Assembly: GCF_003112515.1 (NCBI RefSeq)
Contig: NZ_BEVZ01000005.1
Coordinates: forward strand, 476,032-540,031
Source of the DNA: Streptomyces fragilis
GTDB lineage: Bacteria; Actinomycetota; Actinomycetes; Streptomycetales; Streptomycetaceae
Reading direction: 5' to 3'
DNA: 64,000 bases
A model generated the notes under the pieces. That model saw only the letters and a list, made by a program, of their open reading frames with translations. It made no database searches and was not told the DNA's origin. Made by a program: the position numbers and the translations under genes. This document shows positions 26,130 through 35,055 of the stretch, one piece after another (position 1 is the stretch's first letter; every line of letters starts with the position of its first letter).

Positions 26130-28286
26130 TCAGGCGCGCTCCACGCGGACCGCGCAGGTCTTGAACTCCGGCATGCGGGAGACGGGGTCCAGCGCCGGAT
26201 TGGTGAGGGTGTTGACGCGGCCCTCGCCGTACCAGTGGAACGGCATGAACACCGTGTCCGGCCGGATCGCCCCGGTGACCCGCGCCGGGGCCACCGCACG
26301 GCCGCGCCGGGAGACCACGGCGAGACGGTCGCCCTCCACGACGCCCAGCCGCTTTGCCAGCCGCGGGTGCAGCTCGACGAACGGTCCGGGCGCTGCCGCG
26401 TTCAGCTCGGCGACGCGGCGGGTCTGCGCGCCCGACTGGTACTGGGAGACCACCCGCCCGGTGGTGAGCAGCAGCGGGTACTCCTCGTCGGGCTCCTCCG
26501 CCGAGGCCCGGTGGACGACCGGCACGAAGCGGGCCCGGCCGTCCGGGTGCGCGAACCGGTCGAGGAACAGGCGCGGCGTGCCGGGATGCGGGGCGGAACC
26601 GCCGTCACCGCCGTCACCGCTGCCTCTGCCGTCACCGAGCCCGCCGTCACCGTCCCCGCGCCCGCCGTCGATCCGCTCCGGCGCGGGCCAGAAGACGCCG
26701 TTCTCCTGCGCCAGCCGCCGGTAGGTGATGCCCGAGTAGTCCGCGAGGCCGCCCGCGCTCGCCCGGCGGAGCTCCTCGAACACCTCCTCGGGAGAGTCGG
26801 AGAACCCCTTCTCCACACCCAGTCGGGCGGCCAGCTCCCGCATCACGTACAGGTCGCCGCGCACCCCGGCGGGCGGCGTGAGCGCCTGCCGCCGCAGCAG
26901 CACCCTGCCCTCCAGGTTGGTCGTGGTGCCGGTCTCCTCCGCCCACTGGGTCACCGGCAGCACCACGTCGGCCAGCGCGGCCGTCTCGGAGAGCACGACG
27001 TCGGCCACGGCGAGGAAGTCCAGCGAGCGGATCCGCTCCTCGACGTGCGCGGCGCGCGGAGCGGAGACGACCGGGTTGGAGCCCATCAGCAGCAGGGTGC
27101 GGATGTCGGTGCCGAGGGCGTCCAGGAGCTCGTAGGCGCTGCGGCCGGGACCGGGCAGCGAGTCCGGGTCGACGCCCCAGACCCCCGCCACGTGGCGGCG
27201 CGCCTCGGGGTCGTCCAGCTTGCGGTAGCCGGGCAACTGGTCGGCCTTCTGGCCGTGTTCGCGCCCGCCCTGGCCGTTGCCCTGGCCGGTGAGGCAGCCG
27301 TAGCCGGAGTACGGGCGGCCGGGGCGGCCGGTGGCCAGGCAGAGGTTGATCCACGCGCCGACCGTGTCGGTCCCCTTGGACTGCTGCTCCGGGCCGCGCG
27401 CGGTGAGCACCATCGCCGCCTCGGGTTCGCAGAACATCCGCACCGCCTCGCGCAGTTGCGGCACCGGCACGCCGGTGATCCGCTCCACGTACTCCGGCCA
27501 GTGCGCCATCGCCGCGGCCCGGGCCTCCTCCCAGCCGGTGGTCCGCTCCGCGATGTACTCCTCGTCGGTCCGCCCCTCGGCGACCACCAGGTGCAACAGG
27601 CCGAGCGCCAGGGCGAGATCGGTGCCCGGGCGGGGCGCGAGGTGCAGGTCGGCCTGCTCGGCGGTGCGGGTGCGGCGCGGGTCGATCACGATCAGCGTGC
27701 CGCCGTTGTCGCGCAGTTCGGTGAAGTAGCGCAGCGAGGGCGGCATCGTCTCGGCCGGGTTGGAGCCGACCAGGATCACGCAGCCGGTGCGCGGGACGTC
27801 CTCCAGCGGGAACGGCAGTCCGCGGTCCACGCCGAACGCCTTGGTGCCGGCGGCCGCGGCCGAGGACATGCAGAACCGGCCGTTGTAGTCGATCTGCGAG
27901 GTGCCGAGCGCCACCCGGGCGAACTTGCCCAGCGTGTACGCCTTCTCGTTGGTGAGCCCGCCGCCGCCGAAGACGCCCACCGCGTCGGCGCCGTGCTCGG
28001 CGCGGGTGCGCAGCAGGGCGCCGGCGACCCGGTCGAGGGCCTCCTCCCAGCTCGCCGGCGTCAGCTCGCCGTCGGCGCCGCGCACCAGCGGCTCGGTCAG
28101 CCGCGCCGTGCGGTCCAGCACCGCCGGGGCGGTGCGGCCCTTGCCGCACAGCGCGCCCCGGTTCACCGGGAAGTCCGCGCGCTCCAGCACCTGGACGCCG
28201 CCCCCCTCGGCGGGGGCCAGGTTCATGCCGCACTGCAGGGCGCAGTAGGGGCAGTGGGTGGGCGTGGACGCGGCGGTGTTCTGCAT
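26130..28286 (-). CDS. nasA: Assimilatory nitrate reductase catalytic subunit
   Basis: 718 residues. Molybdopterin oxidoreductase of the NasA type: [4Fe-4S] cysteines C12, C15, C19 and C47 (THCPYCALQCG, ALCGKG), Mo-bis-MGD binding domains (YNGRFCMSSAAAAGTKAFG, VGSNPAETMPP, GRPGRPYSGYGCLTGQGNGQGG) and a C-terminal molydopterin-binding beta barrel. Reduces nitrate to nitrite in the cytoplasm; the product goes to NirBD encoded at 12469-15470. A Gly/Asp low-complexity insert lies at about 540-565. No reductase subunit adjoins, so electrons must come from elsewhere, perhaps the NirB-like flavoprotein at 15470. A GlnR-type box sits 23 nt before the start. Confidence 0.95.
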   Translation of the reverse strand: MQNTAASTPTHCPYCALQCGMNLAPAEGGGVQVLERADFPVNRGALCGKGRTAPAVLDRTARLTEPLVRGADGELTPASWEEALDRVAGALLRTRAEHGADAVGVFGGGGLTNEKAYTLGKFARVALGTSQIDYNGRFCMSSAAAAGTKAFGVDRGLPFPLEDVPRTGCVILVGSNPAETMPPSLRYFTELRDNGGTLIVIDPRRTRTAEQADLHLAPRPGTDLALALGLLHLVVAEGRTDEEYIAERTTGWEEARAAAMAHWPEYVERITGVPVPQLREAVRMFCEPEAAMVLTARGPEQQSKGTDTVGAWINLCLATGRPGRPYSGYGCLTGQGNGQGGREHGQKADQLPGYRKLDDPEARRHVAGVWGVDPDSLPGPGRSAYELLDALGTDIRTLLLMGSNPVVSAPRAAHVEERIRSLDFLAVADVVLSETAALADVVLPVTQWAEETGTTTNLEGRVLLRRQALTPPAGVRGDLYVMRELAARLGVEKGFSDSPEEVFEELRRASAGGLADYSGITYRRLAQENGVFWPAPERIDGGRGDGDGGLGDGRGSGDGGDGGSAPHPGTPRLFLDRFAHPDGRARFVPVVHRASAEEPDEEYPLLLTTGRVVSQYQSGAQTRRVAELNAAAPGPFVELHPRLAKRLGVVEGDRLAVVSRRGRAVAPARVTGAIRPDTVFMPFHWYGEGRVNTLTNPALDPVSRMPEFKTCAVRVERA

Positions 28287-28309
28287 GGCGACCAGCGTGC
28301 GCGGGAGCT

Positions 28310-28347
28310 GTTACGAGGCCCGTCGCCGCCGGTTACGCGGCCGGGAC
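28310..28347. promoter_or_regulatory. GlnR-type box before nasA
   Basis: GTTAC (28310-28314), CGTCG (28321-28325), GTTAC (28332-28336), GGGAC (28343-28347), each separated by 6 nt. Two exact GTnAC half-sites 22 bp apart fit GlnR binding. Distance to the ATG is 23 nt, the same as in the nirB operon. On the coding strand the nearest half-site reads GTAAC and may overlap a -10 (TAACAG). Confidence 0.78.
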
Positions 28348-28411
28348 GGTGACCTCCCGGCCCGCCGTGCCCCGCTGTGAGGCCGGGACCGCGATCTCCT
28401 CCCGGCCCGTC

Positions 28412-29203
28412 TCACTCCGCTGCGAGGGCCTGCTCCACGCCCTTCTCCCGGGGCCCCAGGAAGTGCGGGTCCGGTTCGAACAGGGCGTCCAGGCCGGCCT
28501 TGCCCGCCGCGAGGGTCTCCCGCACGACGCCGTAGTACCAGACGGCGTCGTGCCGGTCGCCGGTGGCCGCCACGCCGTAGGAGGCGATGCCCGCCTCCTC
28601 GCACAGCGCCACCGCCCGGCGGACGTGGAAGCCCTGGCTGATCAGGACCGCCTCGTCCACGCCGAAGATCCGCTTCGCCCGGGTGCAGGAGTCCCAGGTG
28701 TCGAAGCCTGCGTAGTCGCTGACGATCCGGGAGCCGGGCACGCCGCGCTCCACCAGGTAGGCGCGCATCGCGTCCGGCTCGTCGTACTCCTCGCGGCTGT
28801 TGTCGCCGGTGACCAGGACGACCCGGACGCGGCCGTCCGCGTAGAGCGCGGCCGCGGTGTCCAGACGGCGCGCCAGATAGGGGGAGGGCTCGCCGTCCCA
28901 CAGGCCGGCCCCGAACACCACCGCGACGTCCGTGCGCGGCGCCTCGGCGGGGGAGCGGAGGCGGTCGTCCGCCGCCGTCCACACCCACGCGTACGGCAGC
29001 AGCGCCAGCGCGCACGCGGCCGCCGCGACCCGCACCGTCCGCCGCCGTCCCACCGTGTCCGGCGGCCACGCCACCCGACCCGCGGCCCGCACACCCCTGA
29101 GGCCCTGCCGCCACGTCCTGCGGGCCGCCGCCGCCCACACACCCGCCCGCATCCCCGACCGCACCGACTGCCGCCCCTCCCGTCGCGTTCCCGTTCGCCC
29201 CAC
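28412..29203 (-). CDS. SanA/ElyC/YdcF-family (DUF218) membrane protein
   Basis: About 263 residues. A basic N-terminus, one membrane segment (TVRVAAAACALALLPYAWVWT), then the DUF218 domain: VAVVFGAGLWDGEPSPYLARRLDTAAALYADGRV, VLVTGDNSREEYDEPDAMRAYLVERGVP, DYAGFDTWDSCTRAKRIFGV and LISQGFHVRRAVALC. In E. coli this family (SanA, ElyC) affects envelope integrity; the catalytic function is unknown. I chose the GTG at 29203, with gggagga 8 nt upstream, over the longer GTG at 29239 where the site overlaps the start. Confidence 0.85.
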   Translation of the reverse strand: MGRTGTRREGRQSVRSGMRAGVWAAAARRTWRQGLRGVRAAGRVAWPPDTVGRRRTVRVAAAACALALLPYAWVWTAADDRLRSPAEAPRTDVAVVFGAGLWDGEPSPYLARRLDTAAALYADGRVRVVLVTGDNSREEYDEPDAMRAYLVERGVPGSRIVSDYAGFDTWDSCTRAKRIFGVDEAVLISQGFHVRRAVALCEEAGIASYGVAATGDRHDAVWYYGVVRETLAAGKAGLDALFEPDPHFLGPREKGVEQALAAE

Positions 29204-29373
29204 CGGCCGTTCCTCCCGCCGCGTCCGCGCCCACGTCACCTCCCACGCCCGGGCGCACCGGGCGGTTCCCCCAGCCGCTCACAGCGCGCGCCGCCGCCCT
29301 GTGATCGGCGGGAAAACAAGGCGGACGCCGGGCGGCAACCGGGCGGCAACGTGGACGGGGGAGGATCGGTGGC

Positions 29374-30120
29374 ATGTCCGAGACCTCACGCCCCGCCCTC
29401 GTGCTCGTGCCGCACGGCAGCCGCGACCCCCGGGCCCTGGCCACCGCGCGGGCCCTGGCCGGCCTGGTGCGCGCGGCCCGGCCCGGCCTCGACGTCCGGC
29501 TCGGGCACATCGAGCTCAACGAGCCGCTGCTGGCGGACACCCTCGACGCCCTCGGCGGCAGGCCCGCCGTGCTGGTGCCGCTGCTGCTCGGCCGCGGGCA
29601 CCACGTCAAGCGCGACATCCCCCGGACCGTCGCGGCGCACGCCACCGGGCCCCTCCGGCTCGCGCCCGCCCTGGGCCCGCACCCGCTGCTGGTGCGCGCC
29701 CTGCACCGGCGGCTCGTCGAGGCGGGCTGGCCCCAGGACCCGGGCGCGGTGACCGCCCGGCACGGCGTGGTCCTCGCCGCCTCCGGCTCCCGCGACCCCG
29801 ACGGGGCCGTGGACACCCGCCGCACCGCCGCCGCGCTGTCCGCCCGGCTGGGCGTGCCGGTGGTCCCCGCCTACGCCTCCGCCGCGCCCTCCGTCGCCGA
29901 GGCGGCGGCCGCCCTGGCCGGCGCGGGACGCACCGAGGTGGCCGTCGCCTCCTACTTCACGGCCCCCGGACGCTTCCACACCGAGACCGCCGAGGCCGCC
30001 CCCGGCATCGTCGCCGCACCGCTCGGCGCGCACCCCGACGTCGTCCGGCTGGTGCTGCGACGCCACGACGAGGCGGCCGCCGCCGCCGCGCCGGCGCGCC
30101 ACGCGCTCGCCGCGGCATAG
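29374..30120 (+). CDS. Sirohydrochlorin chelatase-like protein (CbiX/SirB type)
   Basis: 248 residues in two homologous halves: VLVPHGSRDPRALATARALAGLV (metal-site His of HGSRD), LGHIELNEPLLADTL, VLVPLLLGRGHHVKRDIP; and VVLAASGSRDPDGAVDTRRTAAALS, VAVASYFTAPGRFHTE. The fold matches SirB/CbiX, which inserts Fe or Co into sirohydrochlorin. Siroheme is the cofactor of NirB and its location beside nasA supports that role; cobalt insertion for B12 is the alternative. The second half reads ASGSRD where the first has PHGSRD, so probably one active site per chain. Confidence 0.9.
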   Translation: MSETSRPALVLVPHGSRDPRALATARALAGLVRAARPGLDVRLGHIELNEPLLADTLDALGGRPAVLVPLLLGRGHHVKRDIPRTVAAHATGPLRLAPALGPHPLLVRALHRRLVEAGWPQDPGAVTARHGVVLAASGSRDPDGAVDTRRTAAALSARLGVPVVPAYASAAPSVAEAAAALAGAGRTEVAVASYFTAPGRFHTETAEAAPGIVAAPLGAHPDVVRLVLRRHDEAAAAAAPARHALAAA

Positions 30121-30164
30121 CCGATACGGGGCGGCTGTCGCCCACACCAATTACTGTCGTCGAC

Positions 30165-31463
30165 ATGGCAGGCAACGAACCGACCGCCGGATACGACGAG
30201 GCAGCCGTCGAGCGCTGGGCCCCGGAACCCGACAAGCGTCCCGGACGCACCGCCTTCCAGCGGGACCGCGCCCGGGTGCTGCACTCCGCCGCGCTGCGCA
30301 GGCTCGCCGGCAAGACGCAGGTCGTCACCCCGGGCACCGTCCGTCTCTGGGACGCCAGCCCCCGCACCCGGCTCACCCACTCGCTGGAGTGCGCCCAGGT
30401 GGGCCGGGAGCTGGGGGCCGCGCTCGGCTGCGACCCCGACCTGGTGGAGGCCGCGTGCCTCTCCCACGACCTGGGCCACCCGCCGTTCGGGCACAACGGC
30501 GAGCAGGTGCTGGACGAGTTCGCCGCCGACTGCGGCGGCTTCGAGGGCAACGCGCAGTCGCTGCGGCTGCTCACCCGCCTGGAACCCAAGCGGTTCGTCA
30601 CCGACCGCACCACCGGCGAGATGACCAGCGTCGGCCTCAACCTGAGCCGCGCCGCGCTGGACGCCGCCGCCAAGTACCCCTGGGCGCGCGGCGGTCACCC
30701 GGCGGGCCCGGCCTTCCGGAAGTTCGGCGTCTACGAGGACGACCGCCGGATCTTCGACTGGGTCCGGGCCGACGCGCCCGCCCGCGACCGGGTCTGCTTC
30801 GAGGCGCAGGTGATGGACTGGGCCGACGACGTCGCCTACTCCGTCCACGACGTCGAGGACGGGCTGCACGCCGGTCACATCCAGCCGTCCCGGCTGCACA
30901 GCGCCGCCGACCGGCGTGAGATCTTCACGGTGGCGGTGCTGGACGCGCGGTACGTGCCCGCCGACACCGACCCGGAGGAACTGGGCGCGGCCCTGGACCG
31001 GCTCCAGGCCCAGGAGTGGTGGCCGCACGGCTACGACGGCAGCGCCGTCGACCAGGCCCGGCTCAAGGACGCCACCAGCCAGCTGATCGGACGGTTCTGC
31101 ACCGCCGCCGAGACGGCGACCCGCGCCGCCTACGGGGACGGGCGGCTGACCCGGTACAAGGCGCAGCTGGTGGTGCCGCGGACCACCCGGATGGAGTGTG
31201 CCGTGCTCAAGGCGGTCGCCGACCTGTACGTGATGCAGCGGGCCGAGCAGGAGCGGCTGCGCGCCGACCAGCGGGTGGTCGTCGCCGAGCTGGCGGAGGC
31301 GCTCACGGCGCGGGCGCCGGAAGGGCTGGACCCGCAGTTCGCGGCGCTGTTCGACGCCGCCGCGGACGACCAGGCGCGCAAGCGGGTGATCGTCGACCAG
31401 ATCGCCTCCCTCACCGACGCCTCGGCCAGGGCCCTGCACGCCCGCCTCACCATGCAGGCCTGA
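30165..31463 (+). CDS. dgt: Deoxyguanosinetriphosphate triphosphohydrolase-like HD protein
   Basis: 432 residues. HD-domain metal ligands: RLTHSLECAQVGREL, CLSHDLGHPPFGHNGEQVL and MDWADDVAYSVHDVEDGLHAGHI. Family function: hydrolysis of dGTP or other dNTPs to nucleoside plus triphosphate. C-terminal helical part as usual. The ATG at 30165 starts MAGNEPTAGYDEAAVERW; the frame runs open far upstream without meaning. Located shortly upstream of dnaG, an arrangement common in actinobacteria that links dNTP control to replication. Confidence 0.94.
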   Translation: MAGNEPTAGYDEAAVERWAPEPDKRPGRTAFQRDRARVLHSAALRRLAGKTQVVTPGTVRLWDASPRTRLTHSLECAQVGRELGAALGCDPDLVEAACLSHDLGHPPFGHNGEQVLDEFAADCGGFEGNAQSLRLLTRLEPKRFVTDRTTGEMTSVGLNLSRAALDAAAKYPWARGGHPAGPAFRKFGVYEDDRRIFDWVRADAPARDRVCFEAQVMDWADDVAYSVHDVEDGLHAGHIQPSRLHSAADRREIFTVAVLDARYVPADTDPEELGAALDRLQAQEWWPHGYDGSAVDQARLKDATSQLIGRFCTAAETATRAAYGDGRLTRYKAQLVVPRTTRMECAVLKAVADLYVMQRAEQERLRADQRVVVAELAEALTARAPEGLDPQFAALFDAAADDQARKRVIVDQIASLTDASARALHARLTMQA

Positions 31464-31629
31464 CGGCCCGCCCCGGCCGAACGGTCCGCCCCCGCCGAAG
31501 GGCGCGGCCCGGCCGAAACGGTGCGTTACCGCCGGGACAAGGACCGCGTGGCCTCTTCGGCAGGTTCTCTTCGGGCACTAGCCTCCGTGCGGGACGCTCA
31601 TCCGGCATCACCGGAGAAGGAGGCACATC

Positions 31630-32895
31630 GTGGTCGACGCGGACCAGACGTTCGTCATCGTCGGAGGAGGCCTGGCCGGCGCCAAGGCGGCGGAGACGCT
31701 GCGCGCCGAGGGCTTCCGAGGGCGGGTGATACTGATCAGCGACGAACGTGACCACCCGTACGAGCGGCCCCCGTTGTCCAAGGGCTACCTGCTCGGTGCC
31801 GCGGACCGCGACAGCGCGCTCGTGCACGAGGCGGCCTGGTACGCCGCCCACGACATCGAGCTGCACCTGGGGCAGACCGTGGACGCGCTCGACACCGCGG
31901 GGCGGACCGTGCGGCTCGGGGACGACGGCACGCTCGTCCACTACGACAAGCTGCTGCTGGCCACCGGCGCCGAGCCGCGCCGGCTGGACGTGCCGGGCAC
32001 CGGCCTGGCGGGCGTCCACCACCTGCGGCGGTTCGCGCACGCCGAGCGGCTCAAGGGCGTGCTGGCCGCGCTCGGCCGCGACAACGGGCACCTGCTGATC
32101 GCCGGGGCGGGCTGGATCGGCCTCGAGGTCGCGGCCGCGGGGCGGCACTACGGGGCCGAGGTCACCGTCGTCGAACCCGCGCCCACCCCGCTGCACGGCG
32201 TGCTGGGCCCCGAGCTGGGCAACGTCTTCGCCGAGCTGCACCGCGAGCACGGGGTGCGGTTCCAGTTCGGGGCGAAGCTCACCGAGATCGTCGGCCAGGA
32301 CGGGCTGGTCCTGGCCGCGCGGACCGAGGACGGCGAGGAGCACCCGGCGCACGCCGTGCTCGCCGCGATCGGCGCGGCCCCGCGGACCGCGCTGGCGGAG
32401 GCGGCCGGACTGGAGCTGGCGCCCCGCGAGCAGGGCGGGGGCATCGCCGTCGACGCCTCGCTGCGGACCTCCGACCCGCACGTCTTCGCGGCGGGCGACG
32501 TCGCCGCCTTCCCGCACCCGCTGTTCGGGGTGCGGCTGCGGGTGGAGCACTGGGCCAACGCCCTCAACGGCGGCCCGGCGGCCGCGCGGGCCATGCTGGG
32601 CCAGGAGGTCGTCCACGACCGGGTGCCGTACTTCTTCTCCGACCAGTACGACCTGGGCATGGAGTACTCCGGGTGGGCGCCGCCGGGCGCCTACGACCAG
32701 GTGGTCATCCGGGGCGACGCCGGCAAGCGCGAGTTCATCGCGTTCTGGATGAAGGACGGCCGCGTCCTGGCCGGGATGAACGTCAACGTGTGGGACGTCA
32801 CGCCCGCGATCCAGGACCTGATCCGCGGCGGCGCGACCGTGGACCCGGACGCCCTGTCCGACCCCCGCGTCCCGCTGGACGCGCTCGTCCCCTGA
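31630..32895 (+). CDS. FAD-dependent NAD(P)/ferredoxin reductase
   Basis: 421 residues. FAD GxGxxG (VIVGGGLAGAKAAETLRAEGF), ERPPLSKGYLLG, LLLATGAEPRRLDVPG, a second NAD motif (LLIAGAGWIGLEVAAAG), AAGDVAAFPHPLFG and the reductase C-terminal domain (VEHWANALNGG, YFFSDQYDLGMEYSGWAPP) identify a rubredoxin/ferredoxin/dioxygenase-type reductase (ArsO/AIF-like). The partner is unknown. The GTG start has aaggagg 8 nt upstream, a strong site. Independent of dnaG, which has its own promoter. Confidence 0.92.
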   Translation: MVDADQTFVIVGGGLAGAKAAETLRAEGFRGRVILISDERDHPYERPPLSKGYLLGAADRDSALVHEAAWYAAHDIELHLGQTVDALDTAGRTVRLGDDGTLVHYDKLLLATGAEPRRLDVPGTGLAGVHHLRRFAHAERLKGVLAALGRDNGHLLIAGAGWIGLEVAAAGRHYGAEVTVVEPAPTPLHGVLGPELGNVFAELHREHGVRFQFGAKLTEIVGQDGLVLAARTEDGEEHPAHAVLAAIGAAPRTALAEAAGLELAPREQGGGIAVDASLRTSDPHVFAAGDVAAFPHPLFGVRLRVEHWANALNGGPAAARAMLGQEVVHDRVPYFFSDQYDLGMEYSGWAPPGAYDQVVIRGDAGKREFIAFWMKDGRVLAGMNVNVWDVTPAIQDLIRGGATVDPDALSDPRVPLDALVP

Positions 32896-33065
32896 CCTGC
32901 CCGGGCCCGTGCCCGGCGGGGCCCCGACCCGGCCCGGCGGACCCCCGACCCGGCCCGCCGGGTCCGCCGCCGCGTGCCCTGCCGCCGCGGACCACGCCCG
33001 CGCCGCCCCGCGCGGCGCGGGCGGGTCCGGGCGTGCGGTGGAGCCGTGACGTCGGCGCGCGCCCG

Positions 33066-33071
33066 TACAAT
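33066..33071 (+). promoter_or_regulatory. dnaG -10 element; leaderless start predicted
   Basis: TACAAT fits the Streptomyces -10 TAnnnT. The dnaG GTG begins 7 nt after its last base and no ribosome site lies between, so the transcript would begin at or within 1-2 nt of the start codon. A clear -35 is not visible; GTGACG at 33046 is too close (14 nt). Confidence 0.6.
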
Positions 33072-33077
33072 TTGCAC

Positions 33078-35036
33078 GTGGCTGGCGGCGGCAGGATCAA
33101 CGACGAGGACGTGAAGGCGGTACGGGACGCGGTCCCGATCGACTCCGTCGTGTCGGAGTACCTCCAGCTCAAGAACGCCGGCGGCGGCAACCTCAAGGGC
33201 CTGTGCCCCTTCCACGACGAGAAGTCGCCGTCCTTCCAGGTCAGCCCGGCCAAGGGCCTCTTCCACTGCTTCGGCTGCCAGGAGGGCGGCGACACCATTA
33301 CGTTCGTGATGAAGGTCGACCACCTCACCTTCTCCGAGGCCGTGGAGCGCCTGGCCGCCCAGGCGGGCATCACGCTCCGCTACGAGGAGGGCGGCTACAA
33401 CCCCTCCCACCAGCGTGGCGAGCGCATCCGCCTGATCGAGGCCCACAAGATCGCCGCCCAGTTCTACGCCGAGCAGCTGGCCACCAGCGCCGAGGCGGAC
33501 ACCGGCCGCGCCTTCCTCGCCGAGCGCGGCTTCGACCAGGCCGCCGCCGAGCACTTCAACGTCGGCTACAGCCCCCAGGGCTGGGACCACCTCACCCGCT
33601 ACCTGCGCGGCAAGGGTTTCAGCGACAAGGAGATCCTCACCTCCGGCCTCGCCCAGGAGGGCCGCCGCGGCCCCATCGACCGCTTCCGCGGCCGCCTGAT
33701 GTGGCCGATCCGCGACATCGGCGGCGAGGTCGTCGGCTTCGGCGCCCGCAAGCTCTACGAGTCGGACAACGGGCCCAAGTACCTCAACACCCCCGACACC
33801 CCGGTCTACCGCAAGTCGCAGGTCCTCTACGGCATCGACCTCGCCAAGAAGGACATCGCCAAGAGCAGCCGGGCCGTGGTCGTCGAGGGCTACACCGACG
33901 TCATGGCCTGCCACCTCGCCGGAGTGACCACCGCGATAGCCACCTGCGGCACCGCCTTCGGCGGCGACCACATCAAGATCCTCCGCCGCCTGCTCATGGA
34001 CAACGGCACCTCGCGGGTGATCTTCACCTTCGACGGCGACTCCGCCGGCCAGAAGGCCGCGCTGCGCGCCTTCGAGGACGACCAGAAGTTCGCCGCCGAG
34101 ACCTACATCGCCATCGCCCCCGACGGCATGGACCCCTGCGAGCTGCGCCTGGCCAAGGGCGACGACGCCGTCGCCGACCTGGTGCAGCCGCGCACCCCGC
34201 TGTTCGAGTTCGCGCTGCGCCAGATCGTGGCCCGCTACGACCTGGACACCCCGGCCGGCCGGGCCGCCGCGCTGGACGAGGCCGCCCCGGTGGTCGCCAA
34301 GATCAAGAACGTGGGCGCGCAGCACGAGGTGGCGGTGCAGCTCGCCGGCATGCTCGGCATCCTGGACACCCAGTTCGTGGTGCGCAGGGTCGCCCAGATC
34401 GCCCGCTGGGCCCGTGACCGCGGCGGCCGCGGCCCCGCCCCCGAGAACGGCCGCCACCCGCAGGACGGCCCGCGCCACCCGCAGGACGGTCCGGGCGCCG
34501 CCCACGCCCACCCCGCCGCGCACGGCTCCCGCGGGCCCTCGGGCCCGCCGCTCAACCTGCGCAACCCGGTGCACGCCACCGAGCGCGAGCTGATCAAGCT
34601 CGCCCTGCAGCGGCCCGAGCTGGTCTCCCCGGCCTTCGACGCGTACGGGGTCGACGAGTTCACCGCGCCGCCCTACGCGGCGGTCCGCCAGGCGGTCCTG
34701 GACGCGGGCGGCGCCGAGGCCGGCGCCCGGGACCCGCAGGAATACCTGATCCGCGTCCGCGACGCCGCCCCCGACGACACCGTGCGCTCCATGGTCACCG
34801 AGCTGGCCGTCGAGGCGATCATGGTGCGGCGCCCGGTGGACGAGAACTACGCGGGCGAGCAGCTGGTCGCCGTCCGCCGCCGTGCGGTCGACCGCCGCAT
34901 CAGCGAGGTCCAGAGCAGCCTGGCCCGCCTGAGCCACCAGGGCGATCCCGCCCAACTCGCCGCCGTGCAGAACGAGTTGTGGGTGCTGCAGCAGTACGGC
35001 CAGGCGTTGCGGGAGCGCGGGGCGGCCGCGCTGTAG
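33078..35036 (+). CDS. dnaG: DNA primase
   Basis: 652 residues. Zinc-binding domain with LCPFHDEKSPSFQVSPAKGLFHCFGCQEGGD (residues about 40-72), RNA polymerase core with TOPRIM (VVVEGYTDVMACH, FTFDGDSAGQKAAL) and a C-terminal helicase-binding domain (ERELIKLALQRPELV). Makes RNA primers for replication. A Gly/His/Pro-rich linker (about 455-490), containing two HPQDGP copies, separates core and C-terminal domain. The GTG is fixed by the conserved VAGGGRINDEDVKAVRDAVPIDSVV start, with the -10 just upstream. Confidence 0.97.
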   Translation: MAGGGRINDEDVKAVRDAVPIDSVVSEYLQLKNAGGGNLKGLCPFHDEKSPSFQVSPAKGLFHCFGCQEGGDTITFVMKVDHLTFSEAVERLAAQAGITLRYEEGGYNPSHQRGERIRLIEAHKIAAQFYAEQLATSAEADTGRAFLAERGFDQAAAEHFNVGYSPQGWDHLTRYLRGKGFSDKEILTSGLAQEGRRGPIDRFRGRLMWPIRDIGGEVVGFGARKLYESDNGPKYLNTPDTPVYRKSQVLYGIDLAKKDIAKSSRAVVVEGYTDVMACHLAGVTTAIATCGTAFGGDHIKILRRLLMDNGTSRVIFTFDGDSAGQKAALRAFEDDQKFAAETYIAIAPDGMDPCELRLAKGDDAVADLVQPRTPLFEFALRQIVARYDLDTPAGRAAALDEAAPVVAKIKNVGAQHEVAVQLAGMLGILDTQFVVRRVAQIARWARDRGGRGPAPENGRHPQDGPRHPQDGPGAAHAHPAAHGSRGPSGPPLNLRNPVHATERELIKLALQRPELVSPAFDAYGVDEFTAPPYAAVRQAVLDAGGAEAGARDPQEYLIRVRDAAPDDTVRSMVTELAVEAIMVRRPVDENYAGEQLVAVRRRAVDRRISEVQSSLARLSHQGDPAQLAAVQNELWVLQQYGQALRERGAAAL

Positions 35037-35055
35037 GGAGCGCCGGACGCGCCGT

